Origin: Parvularcula sp.
GTDB taxonomy: Bacteria; Pseudomonadota; Alphaproteobacteria; Caulobacterales; Parvularculaceae
Assembly (NCBI GenBank): GCA_003506635.1
Contig: DNZB01000331.1
Location: forward strand, 1 to 5,469
Direction: 5' to 3'
Length of the DNA: 5,469 nucleotides
Position numbers and translations under genes: made by a program
Shown here: positions 1 through 5,469 of the stretch, piece by piece
Layout: each line of letters opens with the position of its first letter
How positions within the stretch are numbered: position 1 is the first letter of the stretch
Notes under the pieces: model-generated
Seen by the model: only the letters and a program-made list of their open reading frames with translations
The model's database searches: none
Told to the model about the DNA's origin: nothing

Positions 1-93
1 GGCGTGCGCCACGACAAAGGCAAGCGGCGAGGAAGTGCGGCCGCATCGCCCTTCCCCATTCACCAGCGCCGCGAACAGCGCTTTTAATTCGCC
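1..93. other. Unassigned stretch at the window edge; possible end of a neighbouring gene
   Basis: No gene can be called with confidence here. Two readings remain open. On the plus strand, a frame open from base 1 ends at TAA 85-87, six bases before the next start. This would suit a co-directional neighbour, but its 28 residues are Arg-rich and look like nothing I recognise. On the minus strand, a frame starts at ATG 99-97 and stays open to base 1. Its product begins MHGELKALFAALVNGEG and looks more protein-like, with a weak AGG about 5 bases upstream of the start. The window is too short to decide between them. Confidence 0.4.
59..88 (+). promoter_or_regulatory. Possible sigma70-like promoter for the envelope gene run
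   Basis: TTCACC at 59-64 matches 4 of 6 bases of the TTGACA -35 consensus. TTTAAT at 83-88 matches 5 of 6 bases of TATAAT, and the spacer is 18 bases. The AT-rich patch at 82-89 stands out against the GC-rich surroundings. Transcription would begin around 94-95, at the ATG of the DOMON-like gene, giving a leaderless message. This would fit the lack of any Shine-Dalgarno sequence before that ATG. The support is consensus matching only, and this region may instead be coding. Confidence 0.25.
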
Positions 94-627
94 ATGCATT
101 TACGCCTAATCCCGCACCCTGCCTCGACCGCTCCTGCGCTGACGGTCGTCACCGCCGTCGCGCGGGGCCGCGGCACGCTGGACTTTCGCTGGCGGGTGAC
201 GGGCGCTGTCCGGTTGAAGCTTCCCGCGCCCGGAGCGGCCGCGCGGACGGACGGCCTGTGGCGGACGACCTGTTTTGAAGCGTTCCTTCGTCCGGACGCC
301 GGCGCGGCCTATTTCGAATTCAACGTCTCGCCCTCCTCGCAATGGGCGGCTTATCGATTCCCGGACTACCGGCGGGGAATGACCAATGCAGAGATCGCGG
401 CGCCGGCGATATCGGTCGCGCGAACCGGGCGAACGCTTGAGGTGTCGGCCTCGTTCGATCTTGGCGCTTTCCTGATTTCACCATCCGCGCGCCTTGGCCT
501 TGCCGCGGTGATCGAGACCATGGGCGGCGCCAAGAGCTACTGGGCGCTGGCGCACACGGGCGATAAACCCGATTTTCACCGCGCCGATGCTTTCATCGCG
601 CGCCTTCCTTTTGAAAGCCGCGTATGA
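94..627 (+). CDS. DOMON-like domain protein (murB-like DOMON group), function unknown
   Basis: This 177-residue protein matches the small single-domain DOMON-like family from end to end. It has the N-terminal LIPHP segment at residues 5-9, the R-x-DGLW-x-x-TCFEAFL block at 51-65, YFEFNVSPSSQWAAYRF at 73-89, and a C-terminal block with SYWALAHTG at 148-156 and KPDFH at 158-162. From memory, CDD groups these as 'DOMON_murB_like'. Nothing here resembles MurB itself. DOMON folds are beta-sandwiches that bind haem or sugars in other proteins, but no ligand is established for this group. There is no signal peptide or membrane segment, so a cytoplasmic location is inferred. The start at 94 is chosen because family similarity begins immediately after it, although no Shine-Dalgarno sequence precedes it. 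Its stop overlaps the next start (ATGA at 624-627), which implies coupled translation with the DUF1343 gene. The family call is firm; the role is unknown. Confidence 0.85.
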   Translation: MHLRLIPHPASTAPALTVVTAVARGRGTLDFRWRVTGAVRLKLPAPGAAARTDGLWRTTCFEAFLRPDAGAAYFEFNVSPSSQWAAYRFPDYRRGMTNAEIAAPAISVARTGRTLEVSASFDLGAFLISPSARLGLAAVIETMGGAKSYWALAHTGDKPDFHRADAFIARLPFESRV

Positions 628-1826
628 AATTCGGCATCGACCGCCTTCTGGAAGACAGTTCCTTGCGCGCCCCGCTCGCCGGCAGGCGCGTCGCGCTGCT
701 TGCGCATCCGGCGTCGGTGACGGAAAACCTCACCCATTCGCTCGATGCGCTCGCCGCGCTTGGCGATGTAAAGCTTTCCGCCGCGTTCGGACCGCAGCAC
801 GGACTTCGCGGCGACAAGCAGGACAACATGATCGAGTCGCCGGATTTCACCGATCCGGTTCACGGCGTGCCGGTCTTCAGCCTTTACGGAACAGTCCGCA
901 GACCGACGGATGCGATGATGGAGACGTTCGACGTCCTCCTTGTCGATCTTCAGGATCTCGGCTGCCGCATCTACACCTTCATCACGACGCTGCGCTATGT
1001 GCTCGAAGCGGCGGCGCGGCATGGCAAATCCGTCTTCGTTCTCGACCGGCCGAACCCCGCAGGGCGCCCGGTCGAGGGCCTGACCCTGCGGCCCGGCTGG
1101 GAGAGCTTCGTGGGCGCGGGCGCGATGCCGATGCGCCACGGGATGACGCTCGGCGAACTCGGGTTCTGGTTTATCCGTACACTGAAGCTTGACGTCGACT
1201 ACCGGCTGATCGCGATGGAGGGCTGGCGCCCCGAAGACGCGCCCGGCTTTGGCTGGCCGCTTCAGGCCCGCGTCTGGGTCAACCCGAGCCCCAATGCGCC
1301 GAACCTCTTCATGGCGCGCGCTTACGCCGGCACGGTGATGGTCGAGGGGGCGACGCTGTCAGAGGGGCGCGGAACGACCCGCCCGCTCGAACTTTTCGGC
1401 GCGCCCGATATCGACGCGCGCCGCGTCATCGCCGAAATGCGCGCGCTTGCTCCGCACTGGCTTCAGGGGTGCGCGCTTCGCGACTGCTGGTTCGAGCCGA
1501 CCTTTCACAAACATGCGGGTCGGCTCTGCGCCGGCGTGCAGATCCACACCGAAGGCGGAACCTACGATCACGAGAAATTCCGGCCCTGGCGCCTTCAAGC
1601 GCTCGCCTTCAAGGCGATAAGGCGGCTTTATCCGGCCTATGATCTCTGGCGCGATTTCGCGTATGAGTACGAGACTGGCAAGCTTGCGATCGACGTCATC
1701 AATGGCGGCCCGGCCTTGCGCGAATGGGTCGACGACGACGCCGCCGCGCCCGCCGATCTTGACGCGCTGACAGCGCCCGACGAGCGCGCATGGCGCGAGG
1801 AACGCCGTGCGTTCCTGCAATATTGA
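624..1826 (+). CDS. DUF1343 / NamZ-family protein, putative exo-beta-N-acetylmuramidase
   Basis: A full-length, 400-residue member of the DUF1343 family. Bacillus subtilis NamZ (YbbC), which cleaves N-acetylmuramic acid from the non-reducing ends of peptidoglycan fragments, belongs to this family. Blocks visible in order are FGPQHG-L-RGD (55-64), SLYG-x-x-RRPT (86-95), the DLQDLGCRIYTF segment (108-119), VLDRPNPAGRP (139-149), MRHGMTLGELG (170-180), PSPNAPN (221-227), SEGRGTTRPLE-x-FGAP (246-261) and PTFHKHAG-x-x-CAGVQIH (292-308). The family splits into a Rossmann-like N-terminal half and a C-terminal half. Two points are odd. The GPxHG motif has Gln58 where I recall Glu in characterised enzymes, and there is no signal peptide, so it may act on imported muropeptides or other cytosolic substrates. 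A weak GAAAG at 613-617 precedes the start, which overlaps the stop of the previous gene. Family membership is near certain; the muramidase activity is inferred. Confidence 0.9.
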   Translation: MKFGIDRLLEDSSLRAPLAGRRVALLAHPASVTENLTHSLDALAALGDVKLSAAFGPQHGLRGDKQDNMIESPDFTDPVHGVPVFSLYGTVRRPTDAMMETFDVLLVDLQDLGCRIYTFITTLRYVLEAAARHGKSVFVLDRPNPAGRPVEGLTLRPGWESFVGAGAMPMRHGMTLGELGFWFIRTLKLDVDYRLIAMEGWRPEDAPGFGWPLQARVWVNPSPNAPNLFMARAYAGTVMVEGATLSEGRGTTRPLELFGAPDIDARRVIAEMRALAPHWLQGCALRDCWFEPTFHKHAGRLCAGVQIHTEGGTYDHEKFRPWRLQALAFKAIRRLYPAYDLWRDFAYEYETGKLAIDVINGGPALREWVDDDAAAPADLDALTAPDERAWREERRAFLQY

Positions 1827-1828
1827 CC

Positions 1829-1843
1829 GCGCCTTGGAGGCGC
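1829..1843 (+). other. Short GC-rich hairpin in the gap before alr
   Basis: GCGCCT (1829-1834) can pair with AGGCGC (1838-1843) across a three-base TGG loop, two bases after the DUF1343 stop codon. No run of T follows, so it is not a convincing intrinsic terminator. It could be a weak attenuator, an mRNA-stability element or chance. The 64-base gap (1827-1890) is the only real break in the run and shows no clear promoter. Confidence 0.25.
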
Positions 1844-1890
1844 CTTCAAAACCCCCTAAGGCTGCCCCTCGTCCCGGGTCTTGCCATTCC

Positions 1891-3039
1891 ATGAACGCCG
1901 CCAATCCCCGCCTCGACATCGACCTCGCCGCCATCGCGGCGAATTACCGGCGCCTTGCCTTGGCGGCGCCGGCGGCCGAACCCGCCGCTGTCGTCAAGTG
2001 CGACGCCTACGGCCTCGGCGCGGCGGCGGTCGCGCGCACGCTGATCGCCGAAGCGGGGTGCCGCACGTTTTTCGTCGCCTATTCTGAAGAGGGCGCGGCG
2101 CTTCGTCCGGCGATTGGTCCTGATCCTGACATTTACGTGTTCAACGGCCCCTTCCCCGGCACGGTCGCCGCGCATCGCGCGCATCGCCTGACGCCGGTGC
2201 TCAACTCGATCGAGCAGGCGCAACTTTGGGCGTCGGCGGCGCCGGGCGCGCCTGCGGCGCTGCATGTCGACACCGGCATCAACCGGCTCGGCCTTCCGCT
2301 TACGGAGGTTTCAGCCGCGCGATCGATTGCGGGACTGGCGGTAGGCGTCGTGATGAGTCACCTCGCCTGCGCTTCGGACGCTGCGAGCGCCATGAACGAA
2401 CGCCAGCGCCGCGACTTCGAGGAGGCCGCCGCGCTTTTCCCCGGCGCCCGGCGCAGCCTCTCGTCCTCCGGCGGCGCTCTCCTCGGCGCGCGCTACGGTT
2501 ATGACATGCTGCGCCTCGGCGTCGGCCTTTACGGCGTCAACCCGCATGACGCGCCGGTTGAGGGGATCGCCTGCGTCGCGACGTTGACGGCGCCCGTCAT
2601 TCAGATGCGCGAGATCGCGGCGGGGGACAGCGTCGGCTATGGCGCAAGCTTCACCGCCAAAAGGCCCACGCGCCTTGCGACCGCCGCGCTCGGCTATGGC
2701 GACGGTTTCCCGCGCGCCGGATCGAACGCCGCGCGCGCGTTTCTGGGCGGGGCGATCTGTCCTGTCGCCGGCCGCGTATCGATGGACCTCATCGTGCTTG
2801 ACATCACGGATGCGCCGCAGGCGGTCGCGGTCGGCGACCGCGCCGAGTTTTTCGGTAAACGCCTTTTGATCGACGAGCAGGCGACGCGCTGCGGCACGAT
2901 CGGCTATGAATTGCTGACCGGCGTCGGCGGATTGTCGCGGACCGCCGCCGGGCTTGGCGTTCGGGTTGAGCGCCGCTACCTTTTTGACGGCGCGCCGGCG
3001 ACCCCTTCGCCGGCGGGCCCTGAGGGGACCTTTAGATGA
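1891..3039 (+). CDS. alr: Alanine racemase (PLP-dependent)
   Basis: A cytoplasmic enzyme that interconverts L- and D-alanine, supplying D-Ala for peptidoglycan. The 382 residues span a complete fold-type III enzyme. The N-terminal barrel begins at LDIDLAAIAANYR (8-20). The PLP lysine is Lys36 in VVKCDAYGLG (34-43), where Cys37 replaces the usual Ala. MLRLGVGLYG (206-215) carries Arg208, which should contact the PLP ring nitrogen. The second catalytic base is Tyr250 in VGYGASF (248-254). ALGYGDGFPR (266-275), GRVSMD (294-299) and TIGYELLTGVG (336-346) complete the signature. The usual carbamylated-lysine position before DTG holds His125. I chose ATG 1891 because homology begins there. An in-frame GTG at 1807 with AGGAA at 1798-1802 would add 28 residues, but they are unlike the family and poor in G/C third positions. 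No clear Shine-Dalgarno sequence precedes 1891. The stop overlaps the mlaE start by ATGA. Confidence 0.95.
   Translation: MNAANPRLDIDLAAIAANYRRLALAAPAAEPAAVVKCDAYGLGAAAVARTLIAEAGCRTFFVAYSEEGAALRPAIGPDPDIYVFNGPFPGTVAAHRAHRLTPVLNSIEQAQLWASAAPGAPAALHVDTGINRLGLPLTEVSAARSIAGLAVGVVMSHLACASDAASAMNERQRRDFEEAAALFPGARRSLSSSGGALLGARYGYDMLRLGVGLYGVNPHDAPVEGIACVATLTAPVIQMREIAAGDSVGYGASFTAKRPTRLATAALGYGDGFPRAGSNAARAFLGGAICPVAGRVSMDLIVLDITDAPQAVAVGDRAEFFGKRLLIDEQATRCGTIGYELLTGVGGLSRTAAGLGVRVERRYLFDGAPATPSPAGPEGTFR
3022..3028 (+). promoter_or_regulatory. Strong Shine-Dalgarno sequence for mlaE inside the end of alr
   Basis: GAGGGGA lies 7 bases before the ATG at 3036 and within the last codons of alr. It is the best ribosome binding site in the window. 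With the ATGA overlap it fixes the mlaE start and lets ribosomes initiate mlaE independently of, or re-initiate after, alr. Confidence 0.7.
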
Positions 3040-3809
3040 ACCCGGTCGCCGCCATCGGACGCGGAACGCTGGACCTTGTCGCCGCGATCGGTGCGATGGC
3101 GATCTTTGCGCTGCGCGGCGCATTCGCCTGGACGTCGGGTCCGTTCTATATGCGCGAATTCGCCGGCGCGGCGATCCGCATCGGCTTCAATTCGCTGCCC
3201 GTCGTCGGTTTGACCGCGATTTTTACCGGCGCGGCGCTTGCCCTCAACATCTATGACGGCTCGCTGCGCTTCAACGCCGAAACGTTTCTGCCGCAGATTC
3301 TTTCCGTGTCGATCGTGCGCGAACTGGGGCCCGGCTTCGCCGCGCTGATGGTCGCCGGGCGCTCGTCTTCGGGCATGGCGGCCGAACTTGGCGCGATGCG
3401 CGTCTCCGACCAGATTGACGCGATGTCGACGCTCGCCGTCGACCCTTACAAATACCTGATCGCGCCGCGCATTCTTGCAACGACGATCATGCTGCCGTTT
3501 CTCGTGCTCGTCGCCGACCTCATCGGCATTCTCGGCGGCTGGCTTGTCGCGGTTTACGCGCTGGAGTTCGAGGGCGCGACCTATGTCCGAAACATCGACC
3601 AGTTCCTGACCGCCGACGACGTCGTCTCCGGCCTCATCAAAGCGGGCGTATTCGGCTTTCTCATCTCGGTCATGGGATGCTATTATGGATTCATGAGCCG
3701 CGGCGGCGCGCAAGGCGTCGGCGCAGCGACGCGCTCGGCGGTCGTCGCCTCGGCGGTCGCGATCCTCGCCTCGAATTATGTCATGACCTCGCTCTTCGTG
3801 GACTTTTGA
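3036..3809 (+). CDS. mlaE: MlaE-family ABC transporter permease (MCE lipid transport)
   Basis: An inner-membrane permease of the MlaE/YrbE family, which with an MlaF ATPase and an MCE protein moves phospholipids or other lipids between inner and outer membranes. Its 257 residues are the usual length for a stand-alone MlaE with no fused STAS domain. The family core is clear: RELGPGFAALMVAGR (95-109), AAELGAMRVSDQIDAM (115-130) and VDPYKYLIAPR (135-145). Hydrophobic segments lie around 15-31, 50-70, 147-177 and 203-219, with a last one around 235-253. The segment before the core reads GAALALN, with Asn71 where the family usually has Gln. It starts inside the alr stop with a strong ribosome binding site and is followed after one base by its ATPase, so the two should be made together. 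No MlaD, MlaB or MlaC gene is adjacent. The substrate cannot be told from sequence. Confidence 0.92.
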   Translation: MNPVAAIGRGTLDLVAAIGAMAIFALRGAFAWTSGPFYMREFAGAAIRIGFNSLPVVGLTAIFTGAALALNIYDGSLRFNAETFLPQILSVSIVRELGPGFAALMVAGRSSSGMAAELGAMRVSDQIDAMSTLAVDPYKYLIAPRILATTIMLPFLVLVADLIGILGGWLVAVYALEFEGATYVRNIDQFLTADDVVSGLIKAGVFGFLISVMGCYYGFMSRGGAQGVGAATRSAVVASAVAILASNYVMTSLFVDF

Positions 3810-3810
3810 G

Positions 3811-4590
3811 ATGGAGCGCGCGGGCCCGAAAATTTCGATCCGTGGCCTGAAGAAGTCCTTCGGCGCGAAGGCGGTCTTGCGCGGCGTCGATCTCGATCTT
3901 GACGCAGGAACCTCGCTTGTCGTCATCGGCGCATCGGGAACCGGCAAGTCGGTCCTTCTCAAGTGCATTCTCGGCATCATCACGCCGGACGCCGGCGAAA
4001 TTTTCATCGACGGCGTCAACATCCTTAAGGCGTCAGCCGCGGATCGCGCGCGCCGCACCCGCCAGATCGGCATGTTGTTCCAGGGCTCGGCGCTGTTCGA
4101 CAGCTTGAGGGTCTGGGAGAACGTCGCCTTCCGCCTCATTTACGGCGAGAGGAAGCTCGGCGCGACGGCGCGAGGGCGCGCCGCCGATTGTCTCGCCAAG
4201 GTCGGTCTCGGCCCGGAAGTCGGCGATCTATGGCCCTCGGAGCTTTCGGGCGGGATGCAAAAACGCGTCGCGCTCGCGCGCGCGATCGCCGCGGAACCGT
4301 CGATCCTCTTCTTCGACGAGCCGACGACCGGCCTCGACCCGATCACCGCCGACGTCATCAACAATCTCATCGTCGAGCGCGTACGCGAAGCGGGCGCAAC
4401 CGCGATCTCGATCACGCACGACATGGCCTCGGCGCGCAAGATCGCCGACGACATCGCGATGCTGCACGAGGGACGCATCATCTGGCGCGGCGGCGCCCGC
4501 GACATTGACAGCGCGGACAATCCCTTCGTCGACCAGTTCGTCAACGGCCGCGCCGACGGTCCGATCAAGATGGCGCTGCGTGCGTCATAG
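3811..4590 (+). CDS. mlaF: MlaF-family ABC transporter ATP-binding protein
   Basis: The cytoplasmic ATPase partner of the preceding MlaE permease. The 259 residues contain a full nucleotide-binding domain: Walker A GASGTGKS (40-47), Q-loop Gln91, signature LSGGMQKR (145-152), Walker B ILFFDE with catalytic Glu170 (165-170), D-loop LDP (175-177) and switch His203 in ITHDM. All catalytic elements are intact. The C-terminal NPFVDQFVNGRADGPI stretch (237-252) is typical of MlaF rather than other importers; in E. coli MlaF the C-terminal tail reaches across the ATPase dimer and helps assembly. One base separates it from the mlaE stop, and only weak purines (GTGGA, 3798-3802) precede the start, so translation probably depends on mlaE. 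Its last 6 bases overlap the end of the convergent DUF2855 gene. The family assignment is firm; the lipid carried is not known. Confidence 0.94.
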   Translation: MERAGPKISIRGLKKSFGAKAVLRGVDLDLDAGTSLVVIGASGTGKSVLLKCILGIITPDAGEIFIDGVNILKASAADRARRTRQIGMLFQGSALFDSLRVWENVAFRLIYGERKLGATARGRAADCLAKVGLGPEVGDLWPSELSGGMQKRVALARAIAAEPSILFFDEPTTGLDPITADVINNLIVERVREAGATAISITHDMASARKIADDIAMLHEGRIIWRGGARDIDSADNPFVDQFVNGRADGPIKMALRAS

Positions 4591-5469
4591 GTCGACCATC
4601 ACGCCCGCCTCGGGGCGCGCCTCGCCCTTGCGCACGCGATGAAACGCGGCCTCCATCGCCGCCGGCCCTTTCGCGCGTTCGATCTTCAGCCAGCGCCGGC
4701 TTTCTTGCGCGGCCTCCCTCCAGAAGGCGAACGCCTTCTTGTCAAAGACGCCGGGGCCCCATTCCTTCGCGCGTTTCTGGATATGGGCCGGCGCGAAGAA
4801 CATCGCGCTGCGCTCCCGGATGAAGCCGGGCCCCATCTGGTTGTCCTCGTAATGCGTAACGCCGACATTCGAGCAGTAGCGCATATTGTCGCCAAGTCGC
4901 GCATGGAGATCGGAAAGCACCTTGCCGTTCCCCGACATGTCGATGATGACCGCAGGCGCTGCCGCGTCGATCGCCTTCAGATCGTCATAGGTCGCGACCG
5001 CGGCATAAAGGCCAAGGCCCTCGACCATCGCCTGATTGCGCGCCGAGGTGAGACCGACGGCCGGCGGCGCCGACGGGTCCTGCTTCAGCGCGGCGGCAAG
5101 ACCGATCGCCGTCTTCGAGGAAGCGCTGACGATGATCGCCTGCGCGGCGCCGAACCAGTTGTTGTCGGCGAGGAAATCGTAAAGACAGAACGACGTCGCA
5201 TAGAGCGGAAAGAGAAGCGCGCGAAGGTCGTCGAGGGCGGGATCATATCCCGGCTCCGCGCCAACTCGTGCGTAGGAATTATAGACCGGCGGCAACATCG
5301 CCCGGTGCGCACTTGCGTCCACGAGGCGCTCTGGCGAGGTCTTCCCCGGCGTCATCATGAGGTGCGTGCCCATCGGAAAATAGCCGTAGAGCCGCTCGCC
5401 TTCCCTGACGCCCGCGGCGCGCGATTGGATAACGTCTGCGAAGCCCCAGACTGGAATGACGCCCCATCC
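4585..5469 (-). CDS. DUF2855 family protein, N-terminus beyond the window
   Basis: This frame stays open to the window edge, giving 294 visible residues. The Met codon at 5373-5371 is internal, because family-like sequence continues upstream of it: GWGVIPVWGFADV at the first visible residues, then GERLYGYFPMGTH (24-36). Other family blocks are LPPVYNSYAR (59-68), the SASSKTAIGLA segment (115-125), VGLTSARNQ (138-146), IIDMSGNGKV (175-184) and NVGVTHYE (201-208). The family is about 360 residues, so roughly 70 are missing. From general knowledge, DUF2855 proteins look like distant medium-chain dehydrogenase/reductases, with SASSKT in the place of a nucleotide-binding loop. No substrate is known and I do not assign one. 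It converges on mlaF, overlapping its end by 6 bases, and is probably independently expressed. Confidence 0.88.
   Translation of the reverse strand, partial: GWGVIPVWGFADVIQSRAAGVREGERLYGYFPMGTHLMMTPGKTSPERLVDASAHRAMLPPVYNSYARVGAEPGYDPALDDLRALLFPLYATSFCLYDFLADNNWFGAAQAIIVSASSKTAIGLAAALKQDPSAPPAVGLTSARNQAMVEGLGLYAAVATYDDLKAIDAAAPAVIIDMSGNGKVLSDLHARLGDNMRYCSNVGVTHYEDNQMGPGFIRERSAMFFAPAHIQKRAKEWGPGVFDKKAFAFWREAAQESRRWLKIERAKGPAAMEAAFHRVRKGEARPEAGVMVDL

Noticed and set aside
587..1192. A 201-codon plus-strand frame overlapping the start of the DUF1343 gene
   Set aside because: The DUF1343 frame carries all family motifs over this region; the alternative is Arg-rich with no motifs.
1829..1850. 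An intrinsic terminator after the DUF1343 gene
   Set aside because: The hairpin is only 6 base pairs with a 3-base loop and is followed by CTTCAAAA rather than a run of T.
2311..3123. A 270-codon minus-strand open frame opposite alr
   Set aside because: It has Arg/Ala-rich composition, no recognisable domain, and is fully opposite the conserved alr coding sequence.
2976..4139. A 387-codon minus-strand open frame across the end of alr, mlaE and the start of mlaF
   Set aside because: It is opposite three well-supported genes, its product is extremely rich in Arg, Asp and His without family motifs, and long antisense frames are expected in such GC-rich DNA.
5371..5373. ATG as the start of the DUF2855 gene
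   Set aside because: Family-like sequence (GWGVIPVWGFADV and GERLYGYFP) continues in the same frame to the window edge, so this Met is internal and the true start lies beyond 5469.
1..5469. A defence system, mobile element, CRISPR array or RNA gene
   Set aside because: All genes but one short edge region are assigned to housekeeping or uncharacterised chromosomal families; no repeats, transposase, integrase, attachment site or tRNA-like sequence was seen.

Overview
The window reads as an ordinary stretch of a GC-rich proteobacterial chromosome, most likely an alphaproteobacterium. That placement is inferred from the strong G/C preference at third codon positions, tightly packed genes with 4-base ATGA overlaps, and an alanine racemase and MlaE/MlaF pair that look alphaproteobacterial from memory. 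I cannot settle the order or genus. There is no tRNA, rRNA, CRISPR array, insertion sequence or long repeat.

Layout. Bases 1-93 carry no gene I can assign. Five plus-strand genes then follow almost without gaps: a DOMON-like protein (94-627), a DUF1343/NamZ-family putative exo-muramidase (624-1826), alanine racemase alr (1891-3039), an MlaE-type ABC permease (3036-3809) and its MlaF-type ATPase (3811-4590). The only real gap in the run is 64 bases, before alr. On the minus strand, converging on mlaF and overlapping its last 6 bases, is a DUF2855-family protein (4585 to beyond 5469). Its N-terminus lies outside the window.

How the genes fit together. The plus-strand run is themed on the cell envelope. 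The DUF1343 protein is related to enzymes that remove N-acetylmuramic acid from peptidoglycan ends, Alr makes D-alanine for peptidoglycan, and MlaE/MlaF are the membrane and ATPase parts of an MCE-type lipid transporter. The MCE substrate-binding subunit (MlaD) is not next to them. The DOMON-like gene is translationally coupled to the DUF1343 gene, but its function is unknown. The DUF2855 gene is probably unrelated.

I found no evidence of a new system. The points most worth checking are residue substitutions at usually conserved positions (Gln in the GPxHG motif of the DUF1343 protein; His at the carbamylated-lysine position of Alr), the absence of a visible signal peptide on the NamZ-like protein, a possible leaderless promoter and a shared ATGCAT start palindrome at 94-99, and the MlaEF pair without MlaD.
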